A stretch of 64,000 bases of DNA from Epiperipatus broadwayi (GCA_028023455.1 JAQFVV010000002.1:31629725-31693724), one strand, 5' to 3'; numbered from the stretch's first letter, positions 22,706-34,259 are shown. Numbers and translations: made by a program. The notes: generated from the sequence alone by a model not told the origin.

Positions 22706-25303
22706 TGAAGCAGTCGGATCTGAGTTCGATCCTAGCTTCATGTTATTTACCCTAATACTAACCTTAAATTTCCGATGCAATGGGGCTTTATACGTTCAAT
22801 CCACGCTAATTTCCATAATGAATAACTTGTTTCAAATACGTAGTAAAATTAATTAGTTTAGTTTAAATTGGATCAATTCTCTAAATAAATTCATGATAAA
22901 ATGTTCATGAATTTACATATATTAAATTGCCTGGATTGTGCGTATATATGTTTGTAAATATTAAATATATATAATTGTTCGAAAGTTTCATTGCGTCGGG
23001 AATACTTGTTTTTTTTACTTTTAAATAATTTGTAAAGTTTTGCGATTAAAAGCTACATTCCTTCCAAAGGCTTTCAAATTCTCAAAAACAACAGTAAAGT
23101 TTTATTAATAAAAAAAGATAAGAATTCAATTTTTAATTAGAATCATTTCAGACTTTAAGAATTCATTTTCTAATTAGGAAAGGAATTCAAAAATTAGTTT
23201 GAAAGCCTTATCGAAGGAATGTTTCTGAAAACAACTAATTATAAAAAAAGAGATTGATAATAAAATGAGCGCTAGCCGGAGGCATCAGTGAACAGTAGAT
23301 ATATAGCCCTGAAAAGTAAAGAAAAAAACTAGCTTTGTTGTAGAGTAGTGCAGTGAACTCTGTGCGTATAAAAATTGTATTTCATCCTGATAGAGGGCTA
23401 GAACATCAGGAATCTGGCTATGGTTCCTAAAGTCCCGAGAAATCTTCACTGGAGCTGTTGAACCTTTTCCGGATCGATCATTCTGCTAAAATTATGGAGG
23501 CTACTAAAATGCGGTTCCAATAATCAATCAATGGTGCCTACGTTTTCAACAACTTGGAGGAGTAACTTAAGGACAAGCACGGAATGGTAATATGAACGTT
23601 AAACTTTCTGGCCAGTTCGAACTTTATTTTATACTCCTTCTTTTAAGAGCTCTTTTATTCTTTAATGTAAATCTTTGTAACACCTTTTATTCATGCTACT
23701 GTAAATTTATCTCGTAATTCTTTAAATCTCTAGTCTTTAAACTTTTTCTTTTCTTACTTGGCGGTTCATTTAATATATATATTTGTGTGCTTTATTAATG
23801 TCGTATTTAAAATTATATGCCAATAATTTTTCGACTAGATGAGCTCCTTGGTTCTATTTGCCTCACGCAAATAATATAATACAAATTTTAAATAGTTATT
23901 CTCGCCCATTAGAACTAAATTTATAAGTTCTATTAATCATCGAGTCGAAAGAAAATATTATACGTTTACTATTTTTATAATTAGCTAATCATAAATTATT
24001 TGCTCCGTTTTTCACCTATGTCCCCAGCTCCTAAGTTACAAGTGTTTATATACTCACGTAATGTTAAAATGTTATTTCTTGCTTCACTAATATTGATTTA
24101 TTTATCCATATATATATATATTTAAAATGTTTTGCAAAAAGGTCAATAAAGGGTTAAATGTATTTTAATTCCACTTTTGTTATTTTATATCAATATTCAG
24201 AAAGGGCACGATATTAGGGCATAATTAATATAGTTTATAAATGTTTTAAAATAGTTCGATAAAAGCTCGTTTGACTTTAATTAATTGGTCAAGTCATCAT
24301 GTAGAGCATTCTACATGGGTTTTATTTTTCAACGATGACTATCAAGTCATCATCATCAAATGTTGCTGACGTAGGGCCATCTTCCGCTCCGTTAGGCTGG
24401 TCGGTGATCATCTTCTCTTATTTAAATTTCTCGAGGAAGAAAGTACTTCCTTTCCGATTCATTAGTCAAAGGGCGTAAGACTTGCCAAATGCAAGCCGCC
24501 ATAGGACTTCGATCATCGACTAGCGATCATCTTTCAATTTTACTCTCTGCCTTGTAATTCGTCAGTACCATTGCATCTTTGTTCCGGTAAAACCCGCTCC
24601 GTGCTCGTAATTCGTGATGAAGTGATTTAAATTAAAGTCGAACCAATTCTCAAATATATTTAGTTTAAATCAGTTTTCAAATCAAGATTAAAGTTATGCC
24701 TTAAAATACGTTTTGCTCTTCATGAATAGATTTCCGAATGTGAAAATAAATTTCACATTCCACCGTAATAAAATTAGAACAATCATTTCCAGATCTTAAT
24801 GAATACCTTTATCTGCCTTTATATTTCTCGTTGGGGGCATAGACATAGAATCCCATGTTGTGTAATACTTGTTGGCATATGATAAGGACCGCCACTCTTA
24901 TTATATTTATAAATTCTTTTAAAGACTAGAGGTAACTAATGCGATCTATATTTTATTGAACAAAACAAATTATTATTATTATTAAATATTGTCTAACATA
25001 CTTGGTTTCTTAGTTCATCATTCTTTTTATAATTATTTAAATGTTCCTACCCGCTATCTGTGTTGGCAACCCGAACATACATATGATTTGATTTAAAAAG
25101 TATTCAAAGTAATTAATTATTAGATATTCGTGTCAGTGCAAGGGTCTCTAGTCCTCACCAACCGTTGAACTAGTTCTTGGCGCATAGCACTGTGCCGTCG
25201 ATTTCTGCTATCTGAGCTGTTAAGTTGGGTTTGAATTCAGTTTTGGTTAAGCTGAGTTTGAATCCGATTTGACTTGCGGTGGTGGTGGATTTCGACCGGT
25301 ACA
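22706..25303 (+). repeat. 3' LTR of element A
   Basis: 2598-bp second copy of the LTR, preceded by the purine tract and followed by the ACGT target copy. The TATA box is conserved at 23367. It differs from the 5' LTR by scattered substitutions and indels in A, T and TA runs. Confidence 0.93.
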
Positions 25304-25307
25304 ACGT

Positions 25308-25750
25308 GTATCTTGCAATGTTTATCAAATACTTTAAGCAAACTAATGATTTGTGTCAGATGCTCTCCTCAATACACTAATTTCCTCATATAATATCCCA
25401 CTAGTAAGTGGTGTACTTCGAATATGTCTAACCTCACACACTTGCTTGGGTGCACTCACTTATAGCATTGAGAAAGAGCATCCAAGCAATGTACGAGTTT
25501 GGGTATGTTAATTGTACATTAATGTGCAGTATTTGGTATGCTAGTATGACAATGAGCAAAAGGTATTTAAATACATTAAACTTGGGGTGAATTATATAAA
25601 TTTGTAATCCTGCTTCATTGTATGTTACATTATATTAGAACTTCAACATTATTTCCCATTTTTATTTGTTATGTAATCAAAAGTGAAAAAAATAAATAAA
25701 GATCTATATATAGGGGTGAAACTTTATCCTCATGTCAATAAATATATTCT
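25308..25750. other. non-coding between LTR element A and hammerhead repeat
   Basis: No gene or known repeat is recognised. A weak inverted similarity (GCTTGGGTGCACTC / GAGCATCCAAGC, about 25443-25494) suggests a small hairpin. Confidence 0.4.
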
Positions 25751-25807
25751 ATAGCTTTATATATAGAGTTCACAAAATAAGCTCTTAAGCTTTGCAGAAT
25801 ATCCCCA

Positions 25808-25847
25808 ACCCCAGACCTGTTTCTGCTACTGGCTTCCTCAGTGAGGT
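25808..25847 (-). ncRNA. hammerhead ribozyme-like core (best preserved of tandem set)
   Basis: Minus strand reads ACCTCA / CTGAGGA / AGCCAGTAGCA / GAAAC / AGGTC / TGGGGT. This gives CUGANGA, a short helix II (GC-CAGTA-GC), GAAA and a minimal helix III (AC-AG-GU) ending in GUC as cleavage site. Helix I (ACCTCA with TGGGGT) has six pairs including one G-U. All invariant core bases of a type I hammerhead are present. Helix III is only two pairs, as in known Penelope and retrozyme hammerheads, which tend to work as dimers. Cleavage activity is untested. Confidence 0.6.
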
Positions 25848-26184
25848 GCTAGGATCAAGCATTAGATTAAAAATATCAGGACAAGCCGAGCACTTTATCT
25901 AATGGATAACTATTAAGTAGAAAATATGAAATTTTCAGACATCCATATGTCTTCCAATCCAGCTATCTAACCTAAATAACCATATGGGACTGAACTAAGT
26001 TCAGATACATCATATATTAATAGCTTTAACAATATAAAATTGCTAAAGCCTTAATAGCAAAACTAAAATTACAAAAAAATCCAAGTCAGATGTCACATGA
26101 TCTAATTTAATACACTTGTATTTACAAATGTTATATATAGAGCTCTCAAAATAAGCTCTTAACAAGCTTTGCAGAATATCCCCA

Positions 26185-26224
26185 ACCCCAGACCAGCTTC
26201 TGCTACTGTCATCATCAGTGAGGT
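26185..26224 (-). ncRNA. hammerhead-like core, mutated (GAAGC)
   Basis: Same layout as the core 377 bp to its left. CTGATGA is canonical and helix I (ACCTCA/TGGGGT) is kept, but the GAAA is GAAG and helix II is weakened (TGACAGTAGCA). Probably a weak or dead copy. Confidence 0.45.
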
Positions 26225-26500
26225 GCCAGGATATTCAAGGATTAGATTAAAAAGTGGATTGGAAGACATATGGATGTCTGAAAATTTCAGATTTTCTATT
26301 TAATACCTTAGATAAAGTACTGGGTTTGTCCTGGTATTTTTAATCTAATGCTTGAATATCATGGCACCTCACTGACAACATCAGTAGCAAAAACCGGTCT
26401 GGGGTTGGGGGTATTCTGCAAAGCTTATTAAGAGCTTATTTTGAGTTTATTAAATTAAGTCATGTGATATCTGACTTGATTTTTTTTGTAATTCTATAGC

Positions 26501-27054
26501 TTTGCAGAATATTATCTATTTACAATAGCTATCAAGCAGTAATATAACCATAACAAAACATTTATTAATGTATTTGATATTGGTGTATTAAACTTTATAA
26601 TGTCAATTTGTATATTCCATATAAAATTATACATTTTTGCAGTATAAAACTACTTAAAACACATAAAATAATTAAAAATAGAATATACAATAAGAGTAGA
26701 AAGTAATATTGTGTATTTAATTCAAAATTGATAGATTAAGACATTAAATATTTACAGATCACCCAAGCCTACATTAATTACAAAAATTATATTTTAATAC
26801 TTTTCAAGGAAAATCTGCCATCGCACCATGAAATCTTAGACAATAATTTATATATACCATCTCTAAAAGAGTTTTAGTTTTAAGTCTATTTGCTAAAAGC
26901 AATTTACCTGAGATATGCAATAATTTGTAATTATCCTCTTACCATTTACGTTCTGAATAATGTTTAATTTTTTAACATTCGATATTGTTTAAATAATATT
27001 TAAAAATATATAAAGAAAATTTTATTTTATTTTTAAAATAAATTTAATAAAAAT
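26501..27054. other. non-coding, nothing recognised
   Basis: AT-rich sequence without supported features. Confidence 0.45.
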
Positions 27055-27574
27055 TAGCGTATTTTCGCACATATACTGCTGCACATTTTTATATAATTTT
27101 AAAATTAAAAAAAAAAAGGGATGCACATAAATATGTGGTGTAATAAAGAAAAAATTGAAATAGTAACATGATATTAGAAGGTCATGATTTAACATTATCA
27201 AACAAAATATAAAAAGGCGGGCATTAGTTAGGTGTATAATTAAGTGGATAAATCATGGAACAGCTTCAAGAAGAAAATCAATATAAAATCTTTCAAGAAT
27301 ACTGACATTTCTAATGTCATTGATGGTGCAGAAGACGAGGCAATTTGTGAAGAAAGTATTGATAAGCCAGGTAAGAAAGATGAAGACGATATGAATGAAA
27401 ATTATGAAGAGTTTTAGCTTTTTATGATTAAAATGGTTAATAAAGATATTTTCTTTATAGTATTATGCTTATTTTTAATAACAATTTTCAAAAAAAAAGC
27501 CCCTGAAATTTTTACTAAAAAATATTGAATGCGCGTTATATGTGTGTGCGCGATATATACGCAAAAATACGGTA
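27055..27574 (+). mobile_element. internally deleted pogo/Tigger-like DNA transposon
   Basis: Imperfect terminal inverted repeats: left TAGCGTATTTTCGCACATAT, right (reverse complement) TACCGTATTTTTGCGTATAT. TA is at both ends, as for Tc1/mariner-pogo insertions. Between them lies only the C-terminal tail of a transposase. Most of the element, including the DDE catalytic core, is deleted. A roughly 520-bp deletion derivative of this kind moves only if an intact relative exists elsewhere. Confidence 0.6.
27244..27417 (+). pseudogene. C-terminal remnant of a pogo/Tigger (CENP-B-like) transposase
   Basis: A 57-codon open stretch beginning VDKSWNSFKKKINIKSFKNT and ending in an acidic tail (GKKDEDDMNENYEEF, stop). 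The W-N-S then S-F-K-x-T pattern, a GAEDEAICEE-like segment and an acidic tail match the region after the DDE domain in Tigger/jerky-type transposases as I know the family. There is no start codon: the frame is closed just upstream by a stop, so this is a remnant. Confidence 0.5.
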
Positions 27575-28495
27575 TTTAGAGTAGTTTATAAATTTTAAAA
27601 ATAGATTAAAAAAAAAAAACAATTAAATATTCCTAAATACAGATATAAAATAAAGATTAAAAGCAATATTTTGTTTACTATCATGAAAGTAGTTAACAAT
27701 CCGTTGTTATTAAGTTACCTAATCGGTATTACGGTTGCCACAATATTATCGTAACAGATGGTTTACATTTTAATTACAGCATTAAAATGTAAATCTGTTT
27801 GACATGATTACATCCAATAAATTATTAAAAATAAATGGCAGTTTAATGAAAAACGGAACTTCGCAGTGGGCATCTCTTTTTACCCCCGTACTACGAGTGT
27901 GAAAGTTTCCTGCCGTAAAAGTCCTTTATACGGATCGCGAGTGAATTATATTTTTAACATACATTGTTTCAATTATTTAAGTTGCTATTAATATTATTAT
28001 TACTGATGCGCCCTTCTTTCATTTTGAATTGCTGTTATTACTTTTAAAAAATGATTTATTGACTCGTTGAAATAGTATTACAAATAATACCTACATAATG
28101 GCCTTGTTTATTAAAATCATTTAAAACAATTTTATAATTTATAAAAACATTTAGAGCAACTTTACAATTTATTCGATAGAACGTCCATTTAAAAAATGGC
28201 AAACGATTCATCTATTTAGCTCTGTCTTGCACTATCTATTCTGTTTATTACCAGTCTTTTTAAAATCTTTATCTAAATAACTATTTATCTAATCGCATCT
28301 GCTATTGCTAAAACTTTTTAAAAAAGGATATGTTCGTCTGGATGTTTGTGGCAATGACATTTTAGTTGTGAATTATATGTTATACTATTTCCATCGTCTG
28401 ATTTTAAATATTGAATGTCTTTGGAAAAATTCAAATTTATTTAATCTTTCCATGTACATTCAAGGGTTAATAATAACCCACCAGTGGGTATATAA
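27575..28495. other. non-coding, nothing recognised
   Basis: A GC- and CpG-richer patch near 27845-27945 interrupts AT-rich DNA but matches nothing I know. No ORF is supported; the short plus frame at 28305-28568 runs into the SINE-like inverted repeat. Confidence 0.4.
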
Positions 28496-28499
28496 CACA

Positions 28500-28850
28500 T
28501 CATTACAAATGGTGTTATTCTCCTTCTTTCAGGTGTTGCTAGTCTTATTAGTAACAGTACTAGTATGAGAATCGAACCTGGACTTTTAGATTCTGAATAT
28601 TGAACTTAAAATAATGCTTTTTAACAGAATGGTTCAGTTGGTTAGAATGTTACCTTAAAATTCAATATTTACAATCTAAAGGTCCAGATTCACTTCCCAT
28701 TATCAGATGAGCAACACCTGAAGAAGAGAGAAGAATACCACTCGAAACGTTAGTTGTAGACTAAGTTGTCATTATTAACAGTTGGATGTATTCGGAAAGT
28801 TTAAATAAGGTTCAAATGTTTTTAAAGGCATTCAATATTTAATCACTGAA
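28500..28850. repeat. two tRNA-like/PLE tail copies in inverted (head-to-head) order
   Basis: Plus strand 28620-28745 reads ATGGTTCAGTTGGTTAGAATG, a B-box-like GGTCCAGATTCACTTCC, then GCAACACCTGAAGAAGAG and CTCGAAACGTTAGT. 28520-28620 contains the reverse complement of the same segment (CAGGTGTTGCTAG, then GAATCGAACCTGG). This makes a palindrome of about 200 bp centred near 28618. The same family lies at 14.25 and 54.78 kb. It abuts, and probably truncated, the RTE element to its right. Confidence 0.6.
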
Positions 28851-30450
28851 GAAATGCTTATAGAATCAAATGCCTTTTCATAATCTACAAATCCAAAGCA
28901 TAATGGCAACTCATATTCATTGTTCATTTCTATAACTTCTCTCGGTACTTGGATATGATCCTCTGTATTAATATCAGCTTGTTTTTTTTTAGTTAGTTGA
29001 AATCCAAAGTTCACTGTAGAAGTGTTTTACTTTATCACATTTTTATAAATATTAATATTAATACTGCATTCTTCCAATCATCTGGTACATCTTTATCATT
29101 TAGACATTTGGTATATAACTTTGCCAAAAAAATTTCTATTTCTTCACTTTTTTTTTTTAAGATATCAATTATAATTCCATCATTAACAGGAGTTTTTCCA
29201 TTGTTCATAAATTTAATTGCACCGGACAATCTAAAAACATATAATAGATGTAAAAGGTACTTGTTCTTTATTACTATATAATTCTGGATAAAACTTTTCT
29301 ACCCATTTTATGATGTTATCTCTCTTTTTAGTAATAGTTCTATCTTTTTTTCTTATTTGCAGATATAAATTTCCTACCAATACTAAAATGTTGTTTTATA
29401 TTCTTGAGATATTTTACAAAATTCAAAACATTCAATTCTTCTTAATGCGTCTACTTTATGCATCTTTATATTCCTTCTTTTCTTGTTGCAAATATATCAG
29501 TTATGTTCCTATTAATTCATTCAAATCTGAAGCATGTTTAAAATCTGCTAATATTTGAAAACGGATTTGCGAGTTCTAATTTAAATTCATTAGAGTGGTT
29601 CTGTAGATTAGAAATATCAATGGTGAATATTGTTTTTTGAAATATATTTGTCATTCTAGTTTTGCATTAACATACATCTTGCATCTTACTAATCAATGAT
29701 CACTTCCTGTGTTGCATTTATTAAGAACATTACAATCTTGACATATGTATTTTCTGTTAGTCAAAATATAATCTAACTCTGCTGTACCTTCATTTGGATG
29801 CTTCATTGTTCATTTCCTTTTAACATTTTTCTCAAAAAAAAAAATTTATAATATAAAGTTTTTCCTTTTCTGCAAACTCCAAAAGTCTATGTCCTCTCTC
29901 ATTTCTATTACCATAACTAAAATTACCTACAGCACTTTCATCTTTCATTTGTTTACCAATTCTAGCATTAAAGTCTCCTATAACAATTTTAAAATGTTGT
30001 TTACTCTGATCAAAAGCCTTTTATACATCCATATAAAAATCTTCTAGTACTTCATCACTTTGAGAACTTGTTCGGGCATAAACCTGAATTATCTGCAATT
30101 TTGTATCTGCTATTAAATTTCTGACCAATATACCATCAATCTCCACAATGTTGTTCTTCCACCTTTTATTCATAATAAATCCTACTCCATTTGTACTTCC
30201 AATATTTGTGTCTTTGTAGTAGAGTGCATGTCCATTCTTTAAATCAATCATCTCTTCACCTTTTTTACTAACTTCACAAAGTCCAATAATGTCCCATTTA
30301 ATATGAGATGGTTCTTCCAATGCTTTCAATCTTACTTCATTTAAAAGTGATTTGCAATTGTAAGTACTTAAATAAAAAGGTGTCATCAAATGGCAGCCTG
30401 AGTCTTCAATCAGGGGTTTTTTAGTATCCTCCATCTTTGGCTATCAATCA
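28832..30450 (-). pseudogene. RTE-type LINE: endonuclease and N-terminal reverse transcriptase, decayed
   Basis: Read on the minus strand from about 30450. 30434-30021 encodes an open 137-residue stretch with TYNCKSLL, WDIIGLCEV (catalytic Glu) and NGVGFIMNKRW, the apurinic-type endonuclease of RTE LINEs. After one stop the frame continues through GDFNARIG (about 29960) to CNTGSDH (about 29700), the endonuclease end. Further left, 29229-29035 (DVPDDWKNAVLI) and 29014-28832 (FVDYEKAFDS) are reverse transcriptase N-terminal motifs. The catalytic FADD box and the 3' end are missing, replaced by the SINE-like palindrome at 28.5-28.85 kb. Several frameshifts, often in A or T runs, and stops make it non-functional. 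Confidence 0.85.
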
Positions 30451-30915
30451 CTGCTTTAGATGGTGACTTCCTGGGAATAAAGGCCATGATTTATTTTTGT
30501 CTGCCATGATTGTAAATATCTATTAGAAAAATTTTTTTTATTCACATAGACATTCATTCTTTTTTATCAGGCAACTGAGAAGAAAATTCAGAGGTAAAAA
30601 GCCAAACTCACTATGATGGCTCATGCATGTTGGCAAACAGTTCATCCATGTTTGTATACTATATGAACAACCACGTAGTAATAACAGCTGCAATGACAAG
30701 AATGTATGGAATGGACATTATGAATTTTCCCTATTCTGTTCATGTAAGGCCTCCAAAAGGAATCAAAAGATCTCCTTTCAGTTAACAGCAAACTCCAATA
30801 AATTCACATGCACATTATTCGTTTAAATAATGTATTAAAGTGTTAAATCACCAAACAATTACAAAATTCAATTTTAAATTAATATTTTTCTTATTAAAAT
30901 TAGATATTTTCTCAA
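30451..30915 (-). other. probable 5' leader of the RTE LINE
   Basis: Sequence directly upstream of the endonuclease start. It is less AT-rich than its right flank, which fits LINE 5' untranslated sequence. The plus frame at 30623-30826 is probably a shadow. Confidence 0.3.
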
Positions 30916-30919
30916 AAAT

Positions 30920-31149
30920 ATTTCATGGTTTAAATTATCCATCCACATACGAGTACAATACAAATATAAAATTTAAATTATCCATCCACATACGAATATA
31001 ATACAAATGTAAAATTTAAATTATCCATCCAAATACGAATATTAGTCAATTCTAAATTTTATATTTGTATTATATTCGTATGTGGATGGATAATTTAAAT
31101 TTTATATTTGTATTATACTGTATGTGGATGGATAATTTAAACCATGAAA
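30920..31149. repeat. palindromic minisatellite (about 46-bp units)
   Basis: The unit TTTAAATTATCCATCCACAT plus ACGAATATAATACAAATGTA occurs about three times in direct order (30928-31040) and then twice in inverse order (31050-31140). The whole begins CATGGTTTAAATTA and ends TAATTTAAACCATG, so it can fold into one long hairpin with a short loop near 31040-31055. No TIR-type target duplication is evident. Confidence 0.75.
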
Positions 31150-31700
31150 TTATGGCATAATGATTTGTACATATAATATTTAAGATTAAATAAAAATAAT
31201 GTAAAATGTTTTCTTTATAATATATTTACGGATTTCTGATTTAAAGTTTAATAGATATAACTGAAACTAAAGTATTTTTTTTATAAGATCTGTCAAATTT
31301 GCTTTTTTTAAAATAAACAGTATAAAGAAAATATGTTAAAAGTTCTTTATATCTAGTTAAAATAAAAGTCATCGGTTTATAATTAAAAATGGGAATTTTG
31401 TGTAAACAAGAAATCAATTAGTGACCGCACCTGTAAAAGTAAAATCTAGTTTACTGATTGAATTTGTTTCAACAAAAGATGTTATCATTAAATCATAATA
31501 CCTTTACTATCTGCTAAGCCATAACATTTTATAGCACCTAAGAAGAAATTTAATTAATGAAATCGGAATCAAAATTATATAATTTATATGCTTTAATAAT
31601 TTTTTAAAGTAAATTAAAAATAACACCTCGGAGACTTTATCAGTAGTAGAAATTAGAGTATATGATTTTGTTTAATTAAAAGTCGATTGGTCCTGAGGCA
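31150..31700. other. non-coding, nothing recognised
   Basis: AT-rich, no supported feature. Confidence 0.45.
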
Positions 31701-32480
31701 AACGAAATTCCAAAAAGGTGAAAATATATAAATAGGCTAGCGGAAAAGATACTCCATCTTGCTTTTGAAGAGCTGTTACTATGAGAAGCTGAAAATTTGT
31801 TAATTTATCTAGGGCCTACTAGTCAGGCAAGAATTTGTTGCCTTTGCCATGATGGAACGTCGGAATTTGATCCATCCAAGGCAGGAGCAACAAACAACGT
31901 TGCCTTAACAAGCTTATAATAAATAGAAGATGCCATAAGCCATTAAAAGAACTCACCTTCATTCAAATTCAACTACCCCAACTCCAGCTATAGGAATATC
32001 ATCTTAAATCGTCTCCCAACTAAAGAGAAGATGCCATAAGCTGCCAAAGAACTCACCTTCGTTCCAGCTCGAGTATCTGTTTTAAAATTATTAAAATCGC
32101 AGAGCTCTGTGTAAAATTCAAAATAATCATTATTGCTTCAAAATCAGGTTAGATAACTATATTGCAAACTCTTTCTAAAATGTCTTATCAATAATATTTC
32201 AATTCTATAAATGACATACTTTTGTTAATTTCCTTTATTAACTTCTTGTTTTGCTATATAACTTAATCACTGCAGTTATATTTATTTCTCTCTTGCTTAT
32301 TTTAGTTATTATTAATTATGCCTGTCTTGAAACGGTGCACATTTAGTTACAAAATATATACTTTTTGAAGATATTATTTAAAATCTTCGTATTGTATTAA
32401 TTATAGCATCATTTAGCGCTCCGTTTCGAACCCCTAATTTATAAATAATGGCGACCCTTTGTGCTCGTTATTATTTTGTC
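31700..32480 (+). mobile_element. possible degraded LTR with TATA box and primer-binding-like site
   Basis: TATATAAATAGG (31725-31736) looks like a core promoter. A direct duplication (GAAGATGCCATAAGC then AAAGAACTCACCTTC) occurs at 31927-31960 and 32028-32060. About 720 bp after the TATA box comes TGGCGACCCTTTGTGCTCG (32449-32467), which resembles primer-binding regions of Ty3-like elements. No partner LTR or coding was found, so this is tentative. Confidence 0.3.
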
Positions 32481-33890
32481 ATTTAGTAAATAATTAATGT
32501 AAATATAAAATGTGGCTTATAAATCCAAACTTTCAACCTTTAATTATTATGTTACTAAAGATTAAACTAGCCTGGAGTGTAATCATAAGTATATTTTTCT
32601 TATTAAAGTATTCGTAAGTCCCTTAAATATACTTTCTCCCTTTAAAAGTTTATTAATTATACATAACTAAGAGATTGAACAGGATAAAGTAAAGTTTGTG
32701 TATATATATATATTCCCGTCAGTAGCATATATGTATTTCTCATGCTACAGAAGAGTTGGCTCTTTTAATCAAGCTGACAAAACTACTGTTCATTTAATGC
32801 ATGGAATTTAATTTATAATATACTTCGACTTGGCGGATGTGAAATTGATCAATATTTTATCGTTGTGCTGTTTTTTATATATATATAAGATGGAGCCACT
32901 TTATTATATTTTACTTGTGCATAGCGTATTAGTAAAATCTTTATAGCCAATTCTACCTCCATAATATGCAATCTTCGGCGTTGAACAGAAGCATTCTTGA
33001 AAACCCGTTCGATCTAAAGCTATCTGTGAGGCTTTATATGCCCATATTTAATATATAAATTTATCATAATCGGATGTATTATTAAACTTCACTCCAGACT
33101 TGGCTTGATTACATGTATAATAGCCACTCGAACTGATGATGAAAGGGTGTAACTAATAAGTGGAATGTAGTGATTTATTATATAGCATAAAATTAGCGCA
33201 ATTAAATAATTAGCCACAAATTTATTTTGCTAAATGGCCTACCCTAGAGTAATGTTGTTTAGTAAATAAAATGCTTGCGTGCATTATCCAACGCTAAGTA
33301 ATGGGTTATATCAAGTATATATGAAATTGTCAATAAATATAATTCATCATATATCAGTTTCTGTCTCATTAAATCAATCCAATTCACTAATTGACCATAG
33401 CTATTCATTAGTAAAGCCCCTATTAATATATTAGATTTTATCTTTGGAATGTCTCTAGTTTTGAAAGAAGGGGGAAAAAATTAGCTTTTTTTTTAACCCC
33501 CCCCCCCCGATTGTCGTAAAAATTAAAAAAAAAAGATCGATTTTTAAATTTAGAATTGACTTATAGATTAATAAAATATTTTATGAATAATTATGAGGAT
33601 TTCTACGCGATAATTTTAGCGTTTTCAAGCAGCCATGATAGCAAATTTCACCGCTCGACTTATATATAACATTTTGACATAGTGTAAATAATTAAAAAAA
33701 AAAAGATCGATTTTTAAAAAAAAAATAATTTAAAAATACATCCATTTATAAAACTGTGAAATAGCATGCGATACTATTAAGTTTGAAAAAATATTTAAAT
33801 AGTTGTAGCTTCTTAATTATTCACACCTGCACATTGTACGCCATTCATATTTTAAGTAGTATGTACATAAATTCTATCAGTGTGTAATTT
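32481..33890. other. non-coding, nothing recognised
   Basis: AT-rich with a C run near 33498-33508 and two copies of an A-run plus GATCGATTTTTAAA motif (33520-33548 and 33692-33720). No gene supported. Confidence 0.45.
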
Positions 33891-33892
33891 TT

Positions 33893-34220
33893 CCATGTGT
33901 AACTGTGGAGAAACAGCGCCATGTAGTAGTGGGCTAGAATCTTGGTAGTCACTATTAGCAGACGACACACAAGCTACATGTGTTTACGGCAATCAGTGCC
34001 ACCTAGGTTCTTGGTATCTGCTGGTAGCAGACGATGTAAGCTAAATGGGCTTACATGCTGCAACCAGCGCCACCAAGCGGGCAGCTTTGCTGCCAGCCAA
34101 CTGGTGTAATGTTCCTGTGCTTACGCATTGTGAACAGCGCCACCATTCGGCTGGAATTTGCAATGCTGCATTGGGGGGGCCCTACTCTAATTTTTCTGTG
34201 GTTGACCCTGACCAGCGCCT
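33893..34220. repeat. GC-rich degenerate tandem repeat (about 65-70 bp units)
   Basis: About four to five diverged units share a TGTG-TTACG-like start, then AACAGCGCCACC and a TTGGTA- or GGCTGGAA-type segment. CAGCGCCA or a close variant occurs near 33915, 33996, 34066, 34134 and 34213. The G+C is far above the surroundings. The overlapping open frames at 34045-34356 and on the minus strand reflect composition, not a gene. Confidence 0.6.
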
Positions 34221-34259
34221 CTGGCGGCCACATGGGTCAAAGTCACAAGTACCAATTAT

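Larger units (their letters stand above)
17813..25303 (+). mobile_element. LTR retrotransposon A, non-autonomous, 2.6-kb LTRs
   Basis: Two long direct repeats (17813-20414 and 22706-25303) begin TGAAGCAGTC and end CCGGTACA. They are bounded by ACGT on both sides (17809-17812 and 25304-25307), a clear 4-bp target duplication. A TGGC-type primer-binding-like site (TGGCTGCCCAATCGTTGGGG, 20427-20446) follows the 5' LTR, and a purine tract (GTGAAAAGAAA, 22695-22705) abuts the 3' LTR. Both show plus-strand polarity. I count roughly a dozen substitutions between the LTRs, about half a percent, so the insertion is young. The 2.3-kb interior holds one ORF and no pol, so it must be mobilised by another element. 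LTRs of 2.6 kb are unusually long. Confidence 0.95.
25750..26500 (-). mobile_element. retrozyme-like repeat: tandem plus inverted hammerhead units
   Basis: Two head-to-tail units on the minus strand each carry a hammerhead-like core; the predicted cleavage sites at 25813/25814 and 26190/26191 are 377 bp apart. From about 26300 an inverted copy follows, so 26120-26300 and 26300-26470 form a large palindrome with a third, decayed core on the plus strand (26366-26405). The unit shares CCCCAACCCCAGACC next to each core and GAAATTTTCAGACAT-like sequence with the repeats at 50.1 and 56.0 kb. No protein is encoded. Tandem hammerhead-bounded monomers of a few hundred bases are the hallmark of metazoan retrozymes, so I infer that class. 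Confidence 0.7.

Noticed and set aside
26366-26405. Functional hammerhead on the plus strand of the palindrome
   Set aside because: CTGACAA and AAAAC replace the invariant bases; kept only as a decayed inverted copy.
28700-28770. Hammerhead in the PLE/SINE tail (CTGAAGA...CGAAACGTTAGT)
   Set aside because: The words resemble the core, but helix I cannot be formed cleanly and copies at 14.3 and 54.9 kb do not preserve it.
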